DNA of 64,000 nt from Siphlonurus alternatus (GCA_949825025.1 OX463788.1:34149078-34213077); one strand, 5' to 3'. Counted from the stretch's first letter, positions 22,940 to 34,601 are shown. Notes: generated by a model not told the origin, from the letters alone. Made by a program: numbers and translations.

Positions 22940-23700
22940 CGCACAGTACTGACCATTGACGTTAATGGTCAAAATCTGACTACTGACGTCAATGGTCACA
23001 AAATTTTGACCAAAAAATCTTTAACATTGAATTCATCAATATGTGTATATAGTCCAACCTTTCATGTAATGGTCAAAAAAATCTTAACAACTAAACTAAG
23101 TAGTCAAAATATCATGACCATTGACTATGACCAATGAATTCTTTAGTCGGACCATTGATGTAATGGTCAAAAAAAATTGACTAGTGAATCAATTAAGTAG
23201 TCAAAATATCATGATCATTGACCATGATGACCAATGAATTCAGTAGTCCGACCATTGATGTCATGGTCAAAAAATCTTGACCATCTGAACCATTAGTCTA
23301 AATATCATGACCATTGACCATGACCATTCACCATAACCCCATTGAATGCAGTAGTCCGACCATTAGTGCCATGGTCGAAAAAATCTTGACTACTGAACCA
23401 AGTAGTCAAAATATCATGACCATTGACCAATGAATTCAGTAGTCCGACCATTGATGTCATGGTCAAAAAATCTTGACCATCTGAACCAGTAGTCTAAATA
23501 TCATGACCATTGACTATGACCATTGACCATAACCATTGAATTCAGTAGTCCGACCATTAGTGCCATATGGTCGAAAAAATCTTGACTACTGAAGCAAGTA
23601 GTCAAAATATCATGACCATTGACCATGACCAATGAATTCAGTAGTCCGACCAATCATTTCAATGGTCTGACCATAGATTTTAGATGGTCAAATTCTGACT
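22940..23700 (+). repeat. TGGTCA minisatellite, right array
   Basis: Longer, degenerate tandem units of roughly 80-100 bp built from GACCATTGACC, GAATTCAGTAGTCCGACC and AAATATCATGACC blocks. It forms the right subterminal region of the 3.6 kb element. Confidence 0.88.
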
Positions 23701-23726
23701 ATTAGGCTCATTTTTAGACAAGGGCT

Positions 23727-24253
23727 TATGCAGAATTTCTGTTTTTTTAAGCCAATGGTGCAAAATACTAGTATATAAGACTATAATTGCTTCGCATTTT
23801 GAATACTGTGCTTTTTTATTTTTTAATGCCAGCAAAAGAAATTTGAATTTATTGCAGAGACTACAAAACAGAGCTATGAGAATTATTCTTCGTTGTAAAA
23901 AAAGAACCAGTACTACTATAATGCTAGATATATTACAATGGCTAAGTGTTAAACAGAGATTTGGCCTGAAGATATTGTTATTTTTTTATGATAATTATGT
24001 TAATGATAAATTTCCAGAATATTTTAAAAAAGATTTAGTAAAAAATAGCGAATTGTATTCCTACAACACAAGAGGCTGTAATAACTATTTTAGAAATTCT
24101 GTAAGGAAACAAAGTACTGAAAAATCTATTTATAATTGTGGGAAGTCTTTATTTAATAAATTACCTGATGATATTAAGAATTGTGAAAGTAAAAAACAAT
24201 TTAAAAGATATTGTATACAGTTTGTAAAAGACAAGTTTCCTTATAGCAGGTAA
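23727..24253 (+). pseudogene. LINE ORF2: C-terminal region
   Basis: Final part of the first LINE. The frame is open from the insertion boundary to the stop at 24251. It contains VYKTIIASHFEYC and LLQRLQNRAMRIIL, the block that follows the RT thumb in many LINEs, then FNKLPDDIKNCESKKQFKRY near the end. The 3' UTR runs to about 24620 and ends in a short TTTCAATTTCAATT tail. Confidence 0.88.
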
Positions 24254-24620
24254 ATTACAATAATAATAAAAAAAATAATTACATATATTAATTAGACTGT
24301 ATGTAATAGCGAATATAATTTAGTCGATTTATTTGATGGTCTAATTATAATTTGTAATTTGTATTTAGTTAATTTTACTGTAGGCATATGTATTATGAAA
24401 TTATCTAATATGATATATACATATAATATGTGTGTATTTTATTATTGATTATAATAGAAAATCAATAATAACAAATTAATTATGTTATTATTTATGTCAA
24501 CAATATATATTAATATGTCAAGGTTATTTTAAAGTTATGTCAATTTGTAAAATATGTAATCTGATTTATAATCTTGTATTATTAGCGCAAGCTAAAATAA
24601 AGAATATTTCAATTTCAATT

Positions 24621-25680
24621 GCTGTAAAGCCAACGATCGAAATAAAGTTTGAATTTGAATAATGAGAAAAATAGGTATTTTCAAAATTTGTACATTTTCT
24701 TAATTTTCATGTTTTGAGACTGATGTTCTCAACAATGTTTCCTTATTTCTTTTAATTGCATGTTTATCAATTACATTTAACTAAGTTAATTTAACTGTAA
24801 AGTAAGTGAAGTTGAGTAACTGAGAATTAATACATACAGTTAAGTAGAGGATATAATTATTATGATCTGACAAGATTTTAATTTTTTTCTGCGACAATAT
24901 TTCTATCGTCACCACTATAGTGACATCAAATACTCCATCATAACTACGCTATTTATCATGAACAATTATTTCAAGGAAATGGCTCATACTTGCGTCTGTT
25001 AGAGCTTTCACCTGATGTGACTGACGCCGCGCGTAGCCGTCTCCTCCACCCGTACTGCTGACGCCACTTATTATTTACTTGGCGCCAATGTTCGTTAATG
25101 TATAATATATATAATAATATATATAATATATATATATGAATATATGCAATATAGCCAAGAGCCACTATAACAGTGATTGCTCTAACTGAAAGCAATGTGA
25201 ATTTTTCTCATTATTTATTTGTATAATATATTAAGTCAGCCCAGTTCTTCAATGTCTAAATTTATTTGTTAATTTCTTTTTTTGTGAATTTATTTTAATA
25301 ATGAATATATTTTTCCCTATATTTCTATGCTTGTAATCAGTACATCATTTGTATATTTAATACATTTCACGCCATTGGAGTCTTTCAAAGTCCCTATATC
25401 CTATATAAGGCAAGATGTTGAGAAACTTTAAAAATCTTAAGTTAATAAACATTTCCTTCTATCTGATGTGATACGATAAACTTATCGGTTTTTCTTATGC
25501 CAAATTATATTGTATTATTTATTATTTACGACGGTAGATATAACTAGGTGCAGATATAACTTGAATAAAATTGATATATAATATATGCACACAATTATAA
25601 TATTTACTGCTGTATATTGTGTATATCATAGTTGTAATGCATATAACTGCATAACAGGTTTAATGTTGTTTTGAGATTTA
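24621..25680. other. AT-rich intron DNA
   Basis: Starts with a second LINE-like tail (AATAAAGTTTGAATTTGAAT, about 24640). A short GC-richer stretch at about 24995-25095 has no recognisable content. Otherwise AT-rich with TA runs near 25100-25135. Confidence 0.4.
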
Positions 25681-25682
25681 CT

Positions 25683-26070
25683 TACACCCCTATGAGCTTG
25701 GAGCTCGCTTGAGGCGGGATAATGGGTATTAGGGATCAGGAGGGGGGGGGGAAGGGTTGGTGTACACGGCCTGTTACGCGTCCCAGTACTCGCTGAGGTG
25801 AGACTGAGGGAACCGTGGAAAACCTCAGTCAGGACTGACATCTCTACTTTATATCAATGGACCAAAGTGATATCCAAAGCCTGGGGAACCACACACAAGT
25901 GCATCACTGCACTGGGTGGAAAGCGAGATGAATTTACCCCAGGGAGGGTACAACATAATTTTTACTTGAAACTGTCACCCATCCAAGTACTAACCACGCT
26001 CGACGTTGCTTGACTTCGGTGATCTAACGAGAACCGGTCATATCAATGAACTGCGCCACGCTCAACCTAC
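25683..26070 (-). mobile_element. 5S rRNA-derived SINE (SINE3 type), copy 1
   Basis: On the minus strand the element starts (about 26070) with a 5S rRNA-like head: GCGTGGCGCAG, ACCGGTTCTCG, then AGATCACCGAAGTCAAGCAA and CGTCGAGCGTGGTTAGTACT, GGATGGGTGAC. These cover the internal promoter (box A, intermediate element, box C). The body follows (CCAGTGCAGTGATGCAC, GGTTCCCCAGGCTTTGG, CTCAGTCTCACC), and the 3' end reads GAGCTCCAAGCTCATAGGGG. Long, near-identical stretches are shared with the copies at 42436 and 59915. Confidence 0.85.
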
Positions 26071-26206
26071 AAATGATGTACACGTACAGTTCATTCCAAC
26101 CATCCAGTATCCAGAGGGTTCTGATATCATATAGTATTACTTTAATAAATTTAGAATAATTCAAGGGTACTCACATTTATTTTGGTTTATTATTAAGGGT
26201 AATTAA

Positions 26207-26623
26207 GGGCATTGGGTGTAGCACCGGTAGTTGGCAACACTGACGTATCTTCACCATGTTAATTTTTGATCATTGCTCCTCGGAGTAATTTTTATGCTAG
26301 AGCTAAGCTGATTGCTGTAGTACGCGTATCAAGATAATTATTAGCCCAAGTGCACAATTTGGCTAAATAAAGCCTGATTTAAAGAAAAGTATTTTTTTTT
26401 ATATTTTAGAAAAATGCATGTAAATTTAAAAAATTACTAAAAAATACTTTTCTTTAAATCAGGCTTTATTTAGCCAAATTGTGCACTTGGGCTACTAATT
26501 ATCTTGATACTACAGCAATCAGCTTAGCTCTAGCATAAAAATTACTCCGAGGAGCAATGATCAAAAATTAACATGGTGAAGATATGTCAGTGTTGCCAAC
26601 TACCGGTGCTACACCCAATGCCC
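26207..26623. mobile_element. TTAA foldback A (GGGCATTGGGTGTAGCACC)
   Basis: 417 bp palindrome whose ends are GGGCATTGGGTGTAGCACCG and its inverse. Arms of nearly 200 bp pair almost perfectly (GAGGAGCAATGATC, TTGGCTAAATAAAGCC, AAAGAAAAGTATTTTT). TTAA flanks it at 26203-26206 and 26624-26627. Confidence 0.9.
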
Positions 26624-26627
26624 TTAA

Positions 26628-26962
26628 GGGAACGCGCCCAATGTTAAAAAAATTCCCACGCATAAACATTATGAAACATATCTTGAAATGTTCTCCTCTA
26701 CATCCCCTATCAGTAGCTAAAATATCGGGTATACAAATTCGAGCTAGTTTTTTAGTCATGAATTTTCAAAATTGACTAATTTAACATGAAAAAGTGGAAC
26801 TCCAATGTAAATTAGCCAACTTTAAAAATTAATAACTCAAAAACTAGCTAGAATTTGTACCTGCTACTGGTCGGGGATGTAGAGGAGAATATTTTAAGAT
26901 AGGTTTCATAATGATCATATATGTGGGATTTTTTTTAACATTGAGCGTGTTACCTTATACCC
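26628..26962. mobile_element. TTAA foldback B, abutting A
   Basis: 335 bp palindrome. Left end GGGAACGCGCCCAATGTTAA and right end TTAACATTGAGCGTGTTACC pair, as do GTTCTCCTCTACATCCCC and GGGGATGTAGAGGAGAATAT. Its left TTAA (26624-26627) is the right TTAA of element A, and the other is at 26963-26966. Its arms differ from those of A, so it is a different family. Confidence 0.88.
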
Positions 26963-27329
26963 TTAAAGCAACTTGATAGCATTCAAGTGCTCTGTAATGT
27001 ATTTATATTTTTAATTGAATATGTTTTTCAATATTTTATGAATCCTACATACTATATATATCCACGGTTAAAAACAAAGGATTCTGAAAATCAGAGGGTT
27101 CAAAATAATTTCAAATTTACCCATAAGAGATTGAGAGAGGCACAGAGGTATTTCGTGCACTTAAAATTTTAAAATTAATGTTTTTATTTAATTTATTTTA
27201 TTAATTTACCACCTTTTTAAATGTCATTCTTTGCAATTAATGTTCGCTATGGTAAAATAATGCAATAATGTACTTAAGGATAAGATAAATTCTTAAGTGG
27301 ACAGAATGAACTCGTCCCATGTACTGTAC

Positions 27330-27353
27330 CAGAGCCGTCTCCAGACGGCTCTG
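27330..27353. other. Perfect 11-bp hairpin
   Basis: CAGAGCCGTCT, two loop bases, AGACGGCTCTG. It is much more GC-rich than its surroundings and lies between two short GTACTGTAC/GACTGTAC motifs. Function unknown. Confidence 0.75.
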
Positions 27354-27692
27354 ACTGTACGCACGATTGCACATCGAAACAATATATGTAAAAATTCAAA
27401 CTATTAGTTATAAAACTTTTAACATGGAACTGAATTGAGCAATTAATTGACACAATACATAATCTTATTTCTTATTTCATTTTATAATTAATAAATTTTC
27501 AGATTCGTACTTTACAAAACAAAATCTGTACAATTATTACCTTCATATAATTTCCCCTCTCACTGAATGTTTGGATAAACAAAGATGGAAAGAAATTCGA
27601 GAAATTTTTCATATGCCGGCCCACTACGCAGCTTGTGAGTTAGTGTAACGAAGATTATTACGCGACGCCTGCAAATAATATGCGTATAAGAT

Positions 27693-27875
27693 CAGGCGCG
27701 GATCCAGAAAAAAAATTTCGGGAGGGGCTGCTTCCATAAGGTCAATGTTAAAAAAAATCATTTGGAGTGGGGGAAATGCCTATATTGCCCATGTTAAATC
27801 CAAAATTTCGGGGGGGGGGGGGGGGGCTGCAGCCCCTCCCCTCCCCCCATCACCCCCCCCCTGGATCCGCGCCTG
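27693..27875. mobile_element. hAT-type MITE, CAGGCGCGGATCCAG family, copy 1
   Basis: 183 bp with inverted ends CAGGCGCGGATCCAG / CTGGATCCGCGCCTG. The flanks TATAAGAT (left) and CGTAAGAT (right) look like a slightly decayed 8-bp duplication. The body holds poly-G and poly-C tracts around AAATTTCGGG. Confidence 0.82.
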
Positions 27876-27883
27876 CGTAAGAT

Positions 27884-28811
27884 TACTCTTACTTGAAACG
27901 CTTTATTGAAAATTTATCAGCACATTTGAACAAGTTTGCCCTGAACACTGTTAACTAGGTTGAACATAATGTTCTTGGCTTTATGGTGATTAATAAGCGA
28001 GGAATCTTAGCTGAAAGATTCTCAATGAAGGGCATATTTTTATTGTTGTTTTGTGATTATGGATGCATTGAATCATATGTCAAGTGCGTATTATGCATTT
28101 TAATGCAAAAATTATTGTTATTTTTTTTTATCTTAATGAAAGGAGGTAAACAGGTGCAAATGATACAAGATGAGAGAAAAACCTGAAACATTAAAACTGC
28201 ATTTGAAGTCAAGGTGTTTGTCATACGACTCATAAGTTATGTTAATTGAAATTTAATTACGAGGATGCTGCTAGCCTCTGCTGCCTTGGTAAGGTGGGGC
28301 AAGGTATCAGGTGGGCTGCTTTGGTCGGGCTTTTATGTTAGCTGGCAACACGGCTGCTGGTGATTGCCATGGTGCACACAATGTGATTGCTGGGTGGGTC
28401 CTAGCTGCCTGATGGCTGGCCCGCCCCACACCACTATATACCACTGCATGAGGTGACTAGATGGCCCAACCTTCAGCACCACATGTGCAATTCATAGTTC
28501 AAATGTCCTCAACCTATATAATAACGCCTCTCTGTGTATGCTATTTTTTTTTCATTGTGCTACTCTACTCTAATTACAATTGCAATAATTATTTTATTAT
28601 TTTGTTTCATTGCCAAGATAGAATCACCCAAAGTTATTTTGTGTTTGCGTGTGCGTTACGATAGTATCTGAGACAGCGTTGATGATATTATTACAGCATG
28701 ATGCGAGCCTTAGTATTGTCAACAGGTTTATAGAATTTTAAATACATATCGTATGTTCTTCTATATTTAATATCTTTTGTTACAAAAAGATAACCGTTTT
28801 CTCGACAGAAT
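27884..28811. other. Intron DNA with a GC-richer patch
   Basis: About 28255-28445 is clearly more GC-rich (TGGGCTGCTTTGGTCGGGC, GGCTGGCCCGCCCCACACC) and ends near a TATATA. It has no long open frame on either strand. It might be a decayed element or a regulatory patch; nothing identifies it. Confidence 0.35.
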
Positions 28812-28930
28812 AGGGTATCGACCTCAATTTTTTTTATTGCAGATATGGATAGAGAATGCAAAGTTATGCCACTCTGATTTTTTTTCAGAATTTTTAGGGC
28901 CCGGAAAGTATTGCTAAAAAGTTTGTCGAT
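28812..28930 (+). mobile_element. Half of a GAGTATCGACC foldback MITE
   Basis: GGGTATCGACCTCAATTTTT, then TGGATAGAGAATGCAAAGTT and GGGCCCGGAAAGTATTG, match the left arm of the 9220 and 19625 elements. No right arm follows. Confidence 0.75.
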
Positions 28931-29385
28931 GTTTGGGGTTTGAACCCACGCCCTATTTAGGTCCTATTTGTGTTTATTTAAGAGCTGATTTCTGTTTATG
29001 TTTACGTGAGGCGGGAGAGGGGTTTCCTTATACCGGAACATTGCGAAGGGGGCGCAGGAGGGAGGGAAAAGAGAAAGTTTTGGGGGGCCAGATTATACAG
29101 TAAGCATAGGCATGATGACGAAGAAAAAATCATTAAAAAATACTTTTAACAGTTTTTGGCGGTGAGATTTTTTTATGAGTTCTATCGTGTACTGTTGTAC
29201 TGTTAAAGTATTATTAAAGTATTTAAACTTGATTTATTTTATTAAGTTAAGTAAAAAATTATTGTACACTTTGTTTATATGCTAGTCCGTGCATTTGCAT
29301 TCTGGCCCTCCTCGCATGACATCAGCGCAATCCCCTCTATAAGTAGTAACGTCGTCTCTAATACCAGTATTATTGGAATACTCAC

Positions 29386-29724
29386 CACTTTGGACGACCC
29401 TAATGAGCGCAGTGGGAGCTGCATGGAAGACGGAATCCCCAGGCGCTAGGACGGAGCACGTCCACTCGCCCTCGTGATCGGGCAGCAGCGATCGGAAGCG
29501 CACGCTGCAGTCGCGTCCGCCTGCACCAAACGCCTCAAACTCACGCACGACGAGGGGCCGCATGAGCGCTGACGAGCCGAACGGCCGCCACGTCCAGCGG
29601 CATAACTCTACTCGAGTGGCTGCAACACAACGCAGCAACGCCGGGTCACGCAGTACCGCCTTCTGAGACGTTGGAGTCTCCTCATAGATGACTGTTCCGA
29701 TGTCCTGTATTGGCACCGAGGAGG
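29386..29724 (-). CDS. Ig-like domain exon (most 5' of five), 113 codons
   Basis: First recognisable exon of the Ig gene. The acceptor is preceded by TGGCTGTTTGCAG, the donor is AGTG followed by GTGAGTAT, and both ends are phase 1. One Ig domain with cysteines at about residues 33, 42, 73 and 90; motifs LLRC, CRWTW, DCSVRF and GEWTCSV. It differs from its sisters in two ways. The stretch before the first cysteine is about nine residues longer. The FGN.S block is FGAGGR, so the conserved glycosylation sequon before the third cysteine is lost. Because the exon is phase 1 at its 5' end, coding sequence upstream (at least a signal peptide exon) must exist but was not found. Confidence 0.85.
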
Positions 29725-32700
29725 CTGCAAACAGCCACAAAAGCCATTATTAATTCAATCCTATGTATTCGGCACTTATATTTTAATATGCCTGTGAGAA
29801 TATACTTTCAAAATATTTTTAATAAATTTTCCTAGAAAAGAAACAAACATTTCTTAAAAATATTTACAGGTTACCAAATATTTGCATAACCATTCATAGG
29901 AAAAACGTTCAATTTAGAATGCAAAACAGGCAAAACACATATTTATATATACCGTCCTTGATACTTCGTGGGATTTCCTATGGAGGTTAATTATTATTTT
30001 CTTACTGCGAACTATAGAAAGTTCGGTGAGCTTATGATACCTCTATGAAAAGACTTGATGCAATCGTTTTGAAGGATATTATGCAAGAGTTATAATCATC
30101 TTTGAATTACATTTTAATACTAACAGATTATTCACCTAAGTTCAACAGTATTACGTGAGAGTATTTACAAGTTTATTTTTATCGCTTCAAAGAACATGGA
30201 AGAACATGTATCGATCGTTAATTCATAAATCCATTATGTACATTTGAAAGTCATCAAGTGTATAACAAACAGTTCAGTATATAGCAACATTGAATTACGT
30301 GCACAGACAACCAAGGTTGTTGATTCACAACAATAACCGGCAGTTCTGGCTGGCACATTAGTACGCTTGTAAAATAAGTCATGTCGTCCATATTCTTTCT
30401 ATACTCTTCCATGCTATACATACAATGAGTTATGGTTGGTAGTAAATAAATATTCACAGACAGTGTGTTACTGTCACGTTCATGATTTTTTTACAAACCA
30501 AGGTCCTTCCCGCGGAAGTAACATCTTTTCTCGTATAGGAAGTAAAACTTATTTATAAGCTTTACTGTTTTATAATATATCAGTCAGTGTGGTGATTTAA
30601 ATATCATGCAGATATATTAAATATTATTACCTTATTTATTGTAATAGTAAACAATTTCTTATCTTTGCTGACACCTATATGACGATGACCTTCACAACAA
30701 AAATGGTTTAGTTTTTATTGGAATGTAAAACGTCAAGTCTTTAAACGTTTTCAAATTATTATTATTATATTAGTTTAGATGATTTTTGTGCCATAGCTAC
30801 CTCAGCAATCGCAACACCGGCAAAAAGCTTCATAAATAACGATTGATCTCACGTGCTGTTAGAAGACATAAAAAATTCTGCCAATGGAATTAAATTAATT
30901 AATTTTAAAAGTTGAAGAGTTTAAATCTAAAAATAAAATCCAATAATTAAAAATATCCCCTTTTAAAAACTCTATTTCAGGTTTCATTTGAAAGGCTCTA
31001 TGTTGAGTTCCTATAATATTTCTTATTAAACTGCAGTTTGGTAAGACGAATAATCAAATACAAAATCTGCATGTCATGCATGATGAAAAGTTTAATTTAA
31101 AATGCAAGACAAGGGGCAAGTTCGAAGGAATAATGTATTCTTTAATTGAACATGGTTTAAGCATGCATATTTACATTACTTGAATGAAGTAAAAAAAAAA
31201 AAAAAAAGGAAAGGAAAGGAAAAAATATTTGATACATGATTAATTTTATTATTTTATTATACGTGGTCACCTCAAAATACAGTGCAAGTTTACGTTAGAG
31301 TTATGCATATATATTGTAGGTTACGCTTATTATCTTGTTATCTGGCATATTTTGAAACACTGAGAGTGATGCACTGAGACTGAACTGAAGAAGACCATCT
31401 AAAGTAAATAATTAATTACGACTTCAGATACTATTGTATCCTTGTTTTGAAACTTGTAGCTGTAGAATATAGCTCTTAGGAATAAATGAAAATAAATAAA
31501 TAAAATAAATAAATAAAATGAGAACAAAAATTTTGATAATAGGAAGAAGACGAAAAAAAAAAAAAAAAAATGCCGTCCATTACTGCGGTTAATTTTTAAA
31601 TTCACAAGAAAAACTTCCGAGTTTTTTTTTTACTAATTTACTTTTTATGAGGGGACATACTTCCGTTGGAATTTGTACTACTGAGAATTATAATGATAAT
31701 CCTATACTTATACGATATACACGTATATATAATATTAACAACACATTTAAAATGTTGGTGCAGAGCTTCAACTTTAACATGTTGCAAGTGTATAATAGTA
31801 ACCCAAATATAACAAATACATGATTATCTTAAGAAGAATAAGAAGGCATGTGTAATGTGTACATCGAATAACCTTTTATTTATTTTTTTATTTACTTACG
31901 GAGGTTACTATGAAAACGGGATCTTGAAATATCCTGTGTTTTTATTTCAGATTTTCAGAGGTGCCTTGACAACCATGCAACGGGGAAAACTTGCCGCTTC
32001 GTGTTGTTTTAATTTTTTGTCCACTGTTCGATCCTCAGAATTTTATAGTCTGGACAGTCTGGACCCAATGCAATAATTGACAAACAACACATTGTTTTTT
32101 CTATATATTATATAGATATACTCTGACTTACAAGAAAATAATTTCATAGAGCACAACATGATTTATCGATTCGGCTGGTACAATATCATGTAATAAAAAT
32201 GAAATAAAAAAAAATATATATAAAAAAATTATATTCTCTTGATATTTTGTATGCAAAACCTCAGTTTTTGTAATTAAATAATTTTTGTACTTTTTGTGTT
32301 GATGAGCTAATTCAGCAAATTATTATTAGCATGCGAGAAACTCAAGTTAGTCAGTGGTTGCCAAATTTTAATTTTTTTTGTAACTTTTCATGTGTTTTGT
32401 AAGGTGATGGAAAAGCAGATTACATTTTTTTAAACCAAATTATTTTTATTGATTAAAATGCTGCGTTTATTAACAAATTATTTATATTCTATTTGGCCAC
32501 GATCGATCCAAGTTATATTTATTCCGTATCAAAGCTCAAATAGAATTTTATTGCTCTCAGAGGTCGAAATCTGTATGTTGAGTAACATTATATATAAATA
32601 ACATTGCAACAATTTCAACAATAACACCATTAAATATTTATTGATTAAATAGCCGAAAAACTTGTAATTACAGTAATATGTAATTAAATTTGTTTCCATG

Positions 32701-33086
32701 TATTGAAAATCCATTTCTTGCGTGTATGACTTAAAATAATTAGTTCCGCTTAATACATGTAAATTAAAAATCTATTGGGCGCAATTTGCGAAAGAGTTAA
32801 TCCAAAATTTTTGACAGGTTTCTCACGAGCCACAGTTAAAAGTGTCATTGATTTAGGCTGACGTGCTAGCCATGATAAGTGAGAAACCTGGTTACTGAGT
32901 CTTAAATTCCTTCATAAATCGTGCATGTCGGATCATATGTACGTACATATGTTATCGCAATTCACCCAATCATTCCAATCAGTTTTGTTTCTTTTTCAAT
33001 TTATCCCCTCATATGTAATACTAATGCAGTTTGAAAGCATTTATATCAACTCACTATATGTATATATTATAATATATTCACATGTT
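29725..33086. other. Upstream intron or intergenic DNA, no feature identified
   Basis: AT-rich throughout, with homopolymer A runs near 31190 and 31555 and TAAA-type runs near 31495. I found no copy of an Ig exon, no TIR pair and no LINE motif on either strand. Confidence 0.4.
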
Positions 33087-33094
33087 GTGTTGTA

Positions 33095-33262
33095 CAGGCG
33101 CGGATCCAGAACCAAATTTTGGGGGGAGGGGGGCCTCTTCATAAGGCCAATGTTAAAAAAAATAGGAGTGGGGGAAATGCATATATATTGCCCATGTTAA
33201 ATCCGAAATTTCAGCGGGGAATGGGGGGGGGGGGGAGGCTCCCCCTGATGGATCCGCTCCTG
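33095..33262. mobile_element. hAT-type MITE, CAGGCGCGGATCCAG family, copy 2
   Basis: 168 bp with the CAGGCGCGGATCCAG left end and a slightly decayed inverse at the right (GGATCCGCTCCTG). It is flanked by an exact 8-bp duplication, GTGTTGTA (33087-33094 and 33263-33270), which settles the hAT-type assignment for the family. Confidence 0.9.
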
Positions 33263-33270
33263 GTGTTGTA

Positions 33271-34601
33271 TTGTGTGCGGTATGACAACCAGTCCCACGA
33301 AATTGTTGATGAAATGCTGGCTGGAGAGATAATTTGTATCAAAGTATTAAGAAGCATATAAAAAAAAAAATCTTTGCTGATGTGTATTCTGAACAAATAA
33401 AACGTGCATATTTAAACAGGACGCACAGCAGTCATAATTTTATTACAATAAAATTTAACCAAACGGAAGATGAAGTGCAAGCATGTGACCAATTTGACGT
33501 GAAAATTGTATTTTATTTTTTTTTTAATAAAATGGGAATATTTTCCAAATCAAATTAGCAGATTAAAATTATATATATAAAAAACACCGCCTTGTGACTG
33601 GTTGGAAAATAAAATGAATTTGGAAAAATTTAAATTAGTGCATTTTTTTAAATTATTTTGTTATAAATTTAGACTATATATATATACACTCCAACAGTCT
33701 ATATCAATACGCTCTATATTTTGAAGACAGTAAAATCAATATTAAACAAGAGAGAGTATATAGTACACAAATTTGGAAACGATAAAAGTCTTTTCAACTC
33801 ATATTTATTAGTTTGTTTTATAAATTGCAGAAGAGACGACTTTCCTGGTTTGTGTTTTTTGCCACATGAATTTATAATTAAATAAAACGCAAGTCAGAGA
33901 TTTATGCATTATGCACTTATTAACGAGCTATTGTTGTTGTTGTTGTTATTTTTTTTAATTTTTATTTTTTTTTTCTGGTAATTTGCACTAATAAATTTGA
34001 CTATAATATAGGCACAACTTGCGGAACTTTTATAATTTTATAACTAAAAATCTAAAAGTAGAAATAATATATCTACAATTATTAATTATTATATGCACAT
34101 GAAGTGAAACAAAAATATGTTATTGCAACATAATGAATTCTATAAATATTTTATTTTAAAACCTTACACAAAGTCAGCTAGTACTCCATGTATACATTTC
34201 ATGTGAAATAATAAGCCCTGTACGAAATTTGAAAACAGATATTCTCATCCGTATGCTGAACATTTTTACCCTAGGACTACTAACTTTTTGTAACTCTATG
34301 TAGCGGCAATGTAAATATTATAACATTTCTTTTTATAACAAACAATAATATTTACATTTATTTAACATAAAAGATTTTAATATTTTTTTGAAAGTTGGAA
34401 AAATTAATAATCGAACAAAACACCAAAAAGAACAGTTTGTTGTTTAGCACTGGGTTTGGTTTCTTCAGCATTAAAATAAATAAATAATAGCAAGTTTTTA
34501 ATTATTATTTTTTAGTTTAGTTCTATAGTTAATTTGACAATAGAAAACTGTATTGGTTTTCTACGTCATAAAAATAGGCAGGTATACGCATTTAATCATT
34601 G
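33271..34601. other. AT-rich DNA, no feature identified
   Basis: Short (TTG)n and T-rich runs near 33930-33975. Nothing else recognised. Confidence 0.4.

Larger units (their letters stand above)
20132..23724. mobile_element. 3.6 kb TIR element with TGGTCA arrays, inside the LINE
   Basis: Left end CCCTTGTCTAAAAATGAGCC and right end GGCTCATTTTTAGACAAGGG are perfect inverted repeats, flanked by CT (20130-20131 and 23725-23726). Taking the element out with one CT restores the LINE reading frame exactly, which fixes the boundaries. Both subterminal regions are tandem arrays of TGGTCA-type motifs, oriented toward each other. The inner 2.3 kb is unique DNA carrying two further elements (20862-21504 and 21901-22685). 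No transposase is visible, and the superfamily is unassigned. Confidence 0.85.
14273..24620 (+). mobile_element. Near-complete LINE copy, broken by four insertions
   Basis: A two-ORF non-LTR retrotransposon on the plus strand, inside the Ig intron. The parts lie in the expected order: gag-like ORF1 with zinc knuckles, apurinic-type endonuclease, reverse transcriptase, C-terminal region, 3' UTR and a tail ending AATATTTCAATTTCAATT. Insertions at 14543-16010, 17925-18960, 19625-19943 and 20132-23724 split it. Removing their 6.4 kb leaves about 3.9 kb. Frameshifts near 16200 and 19395 and stops near 17203 show that it is dead. The layout fits the Jockey/CR1 group, but the clade is not proven. 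Confidence 0.85.

Noticed and set aside
20150..23700. CRISPR-like spaced repeats
   Set aside because: The units are degenerate, contiguous TGGTCA motifs without spacers of constant length, inside a eukaryotic transposon.
25990..26070. A genuine 5S rRNA gene
   Set aside because: Only the promoter half of 5S is present and it is fused to a body shared with two other loci, which is SINE structure.
28931..28950. tRNA-like box B (GGGTTTGAACCC)
   Set aside because: It is a short palindrome; no D-arm, anticodon arm or acceptor stem can be drawn around it.
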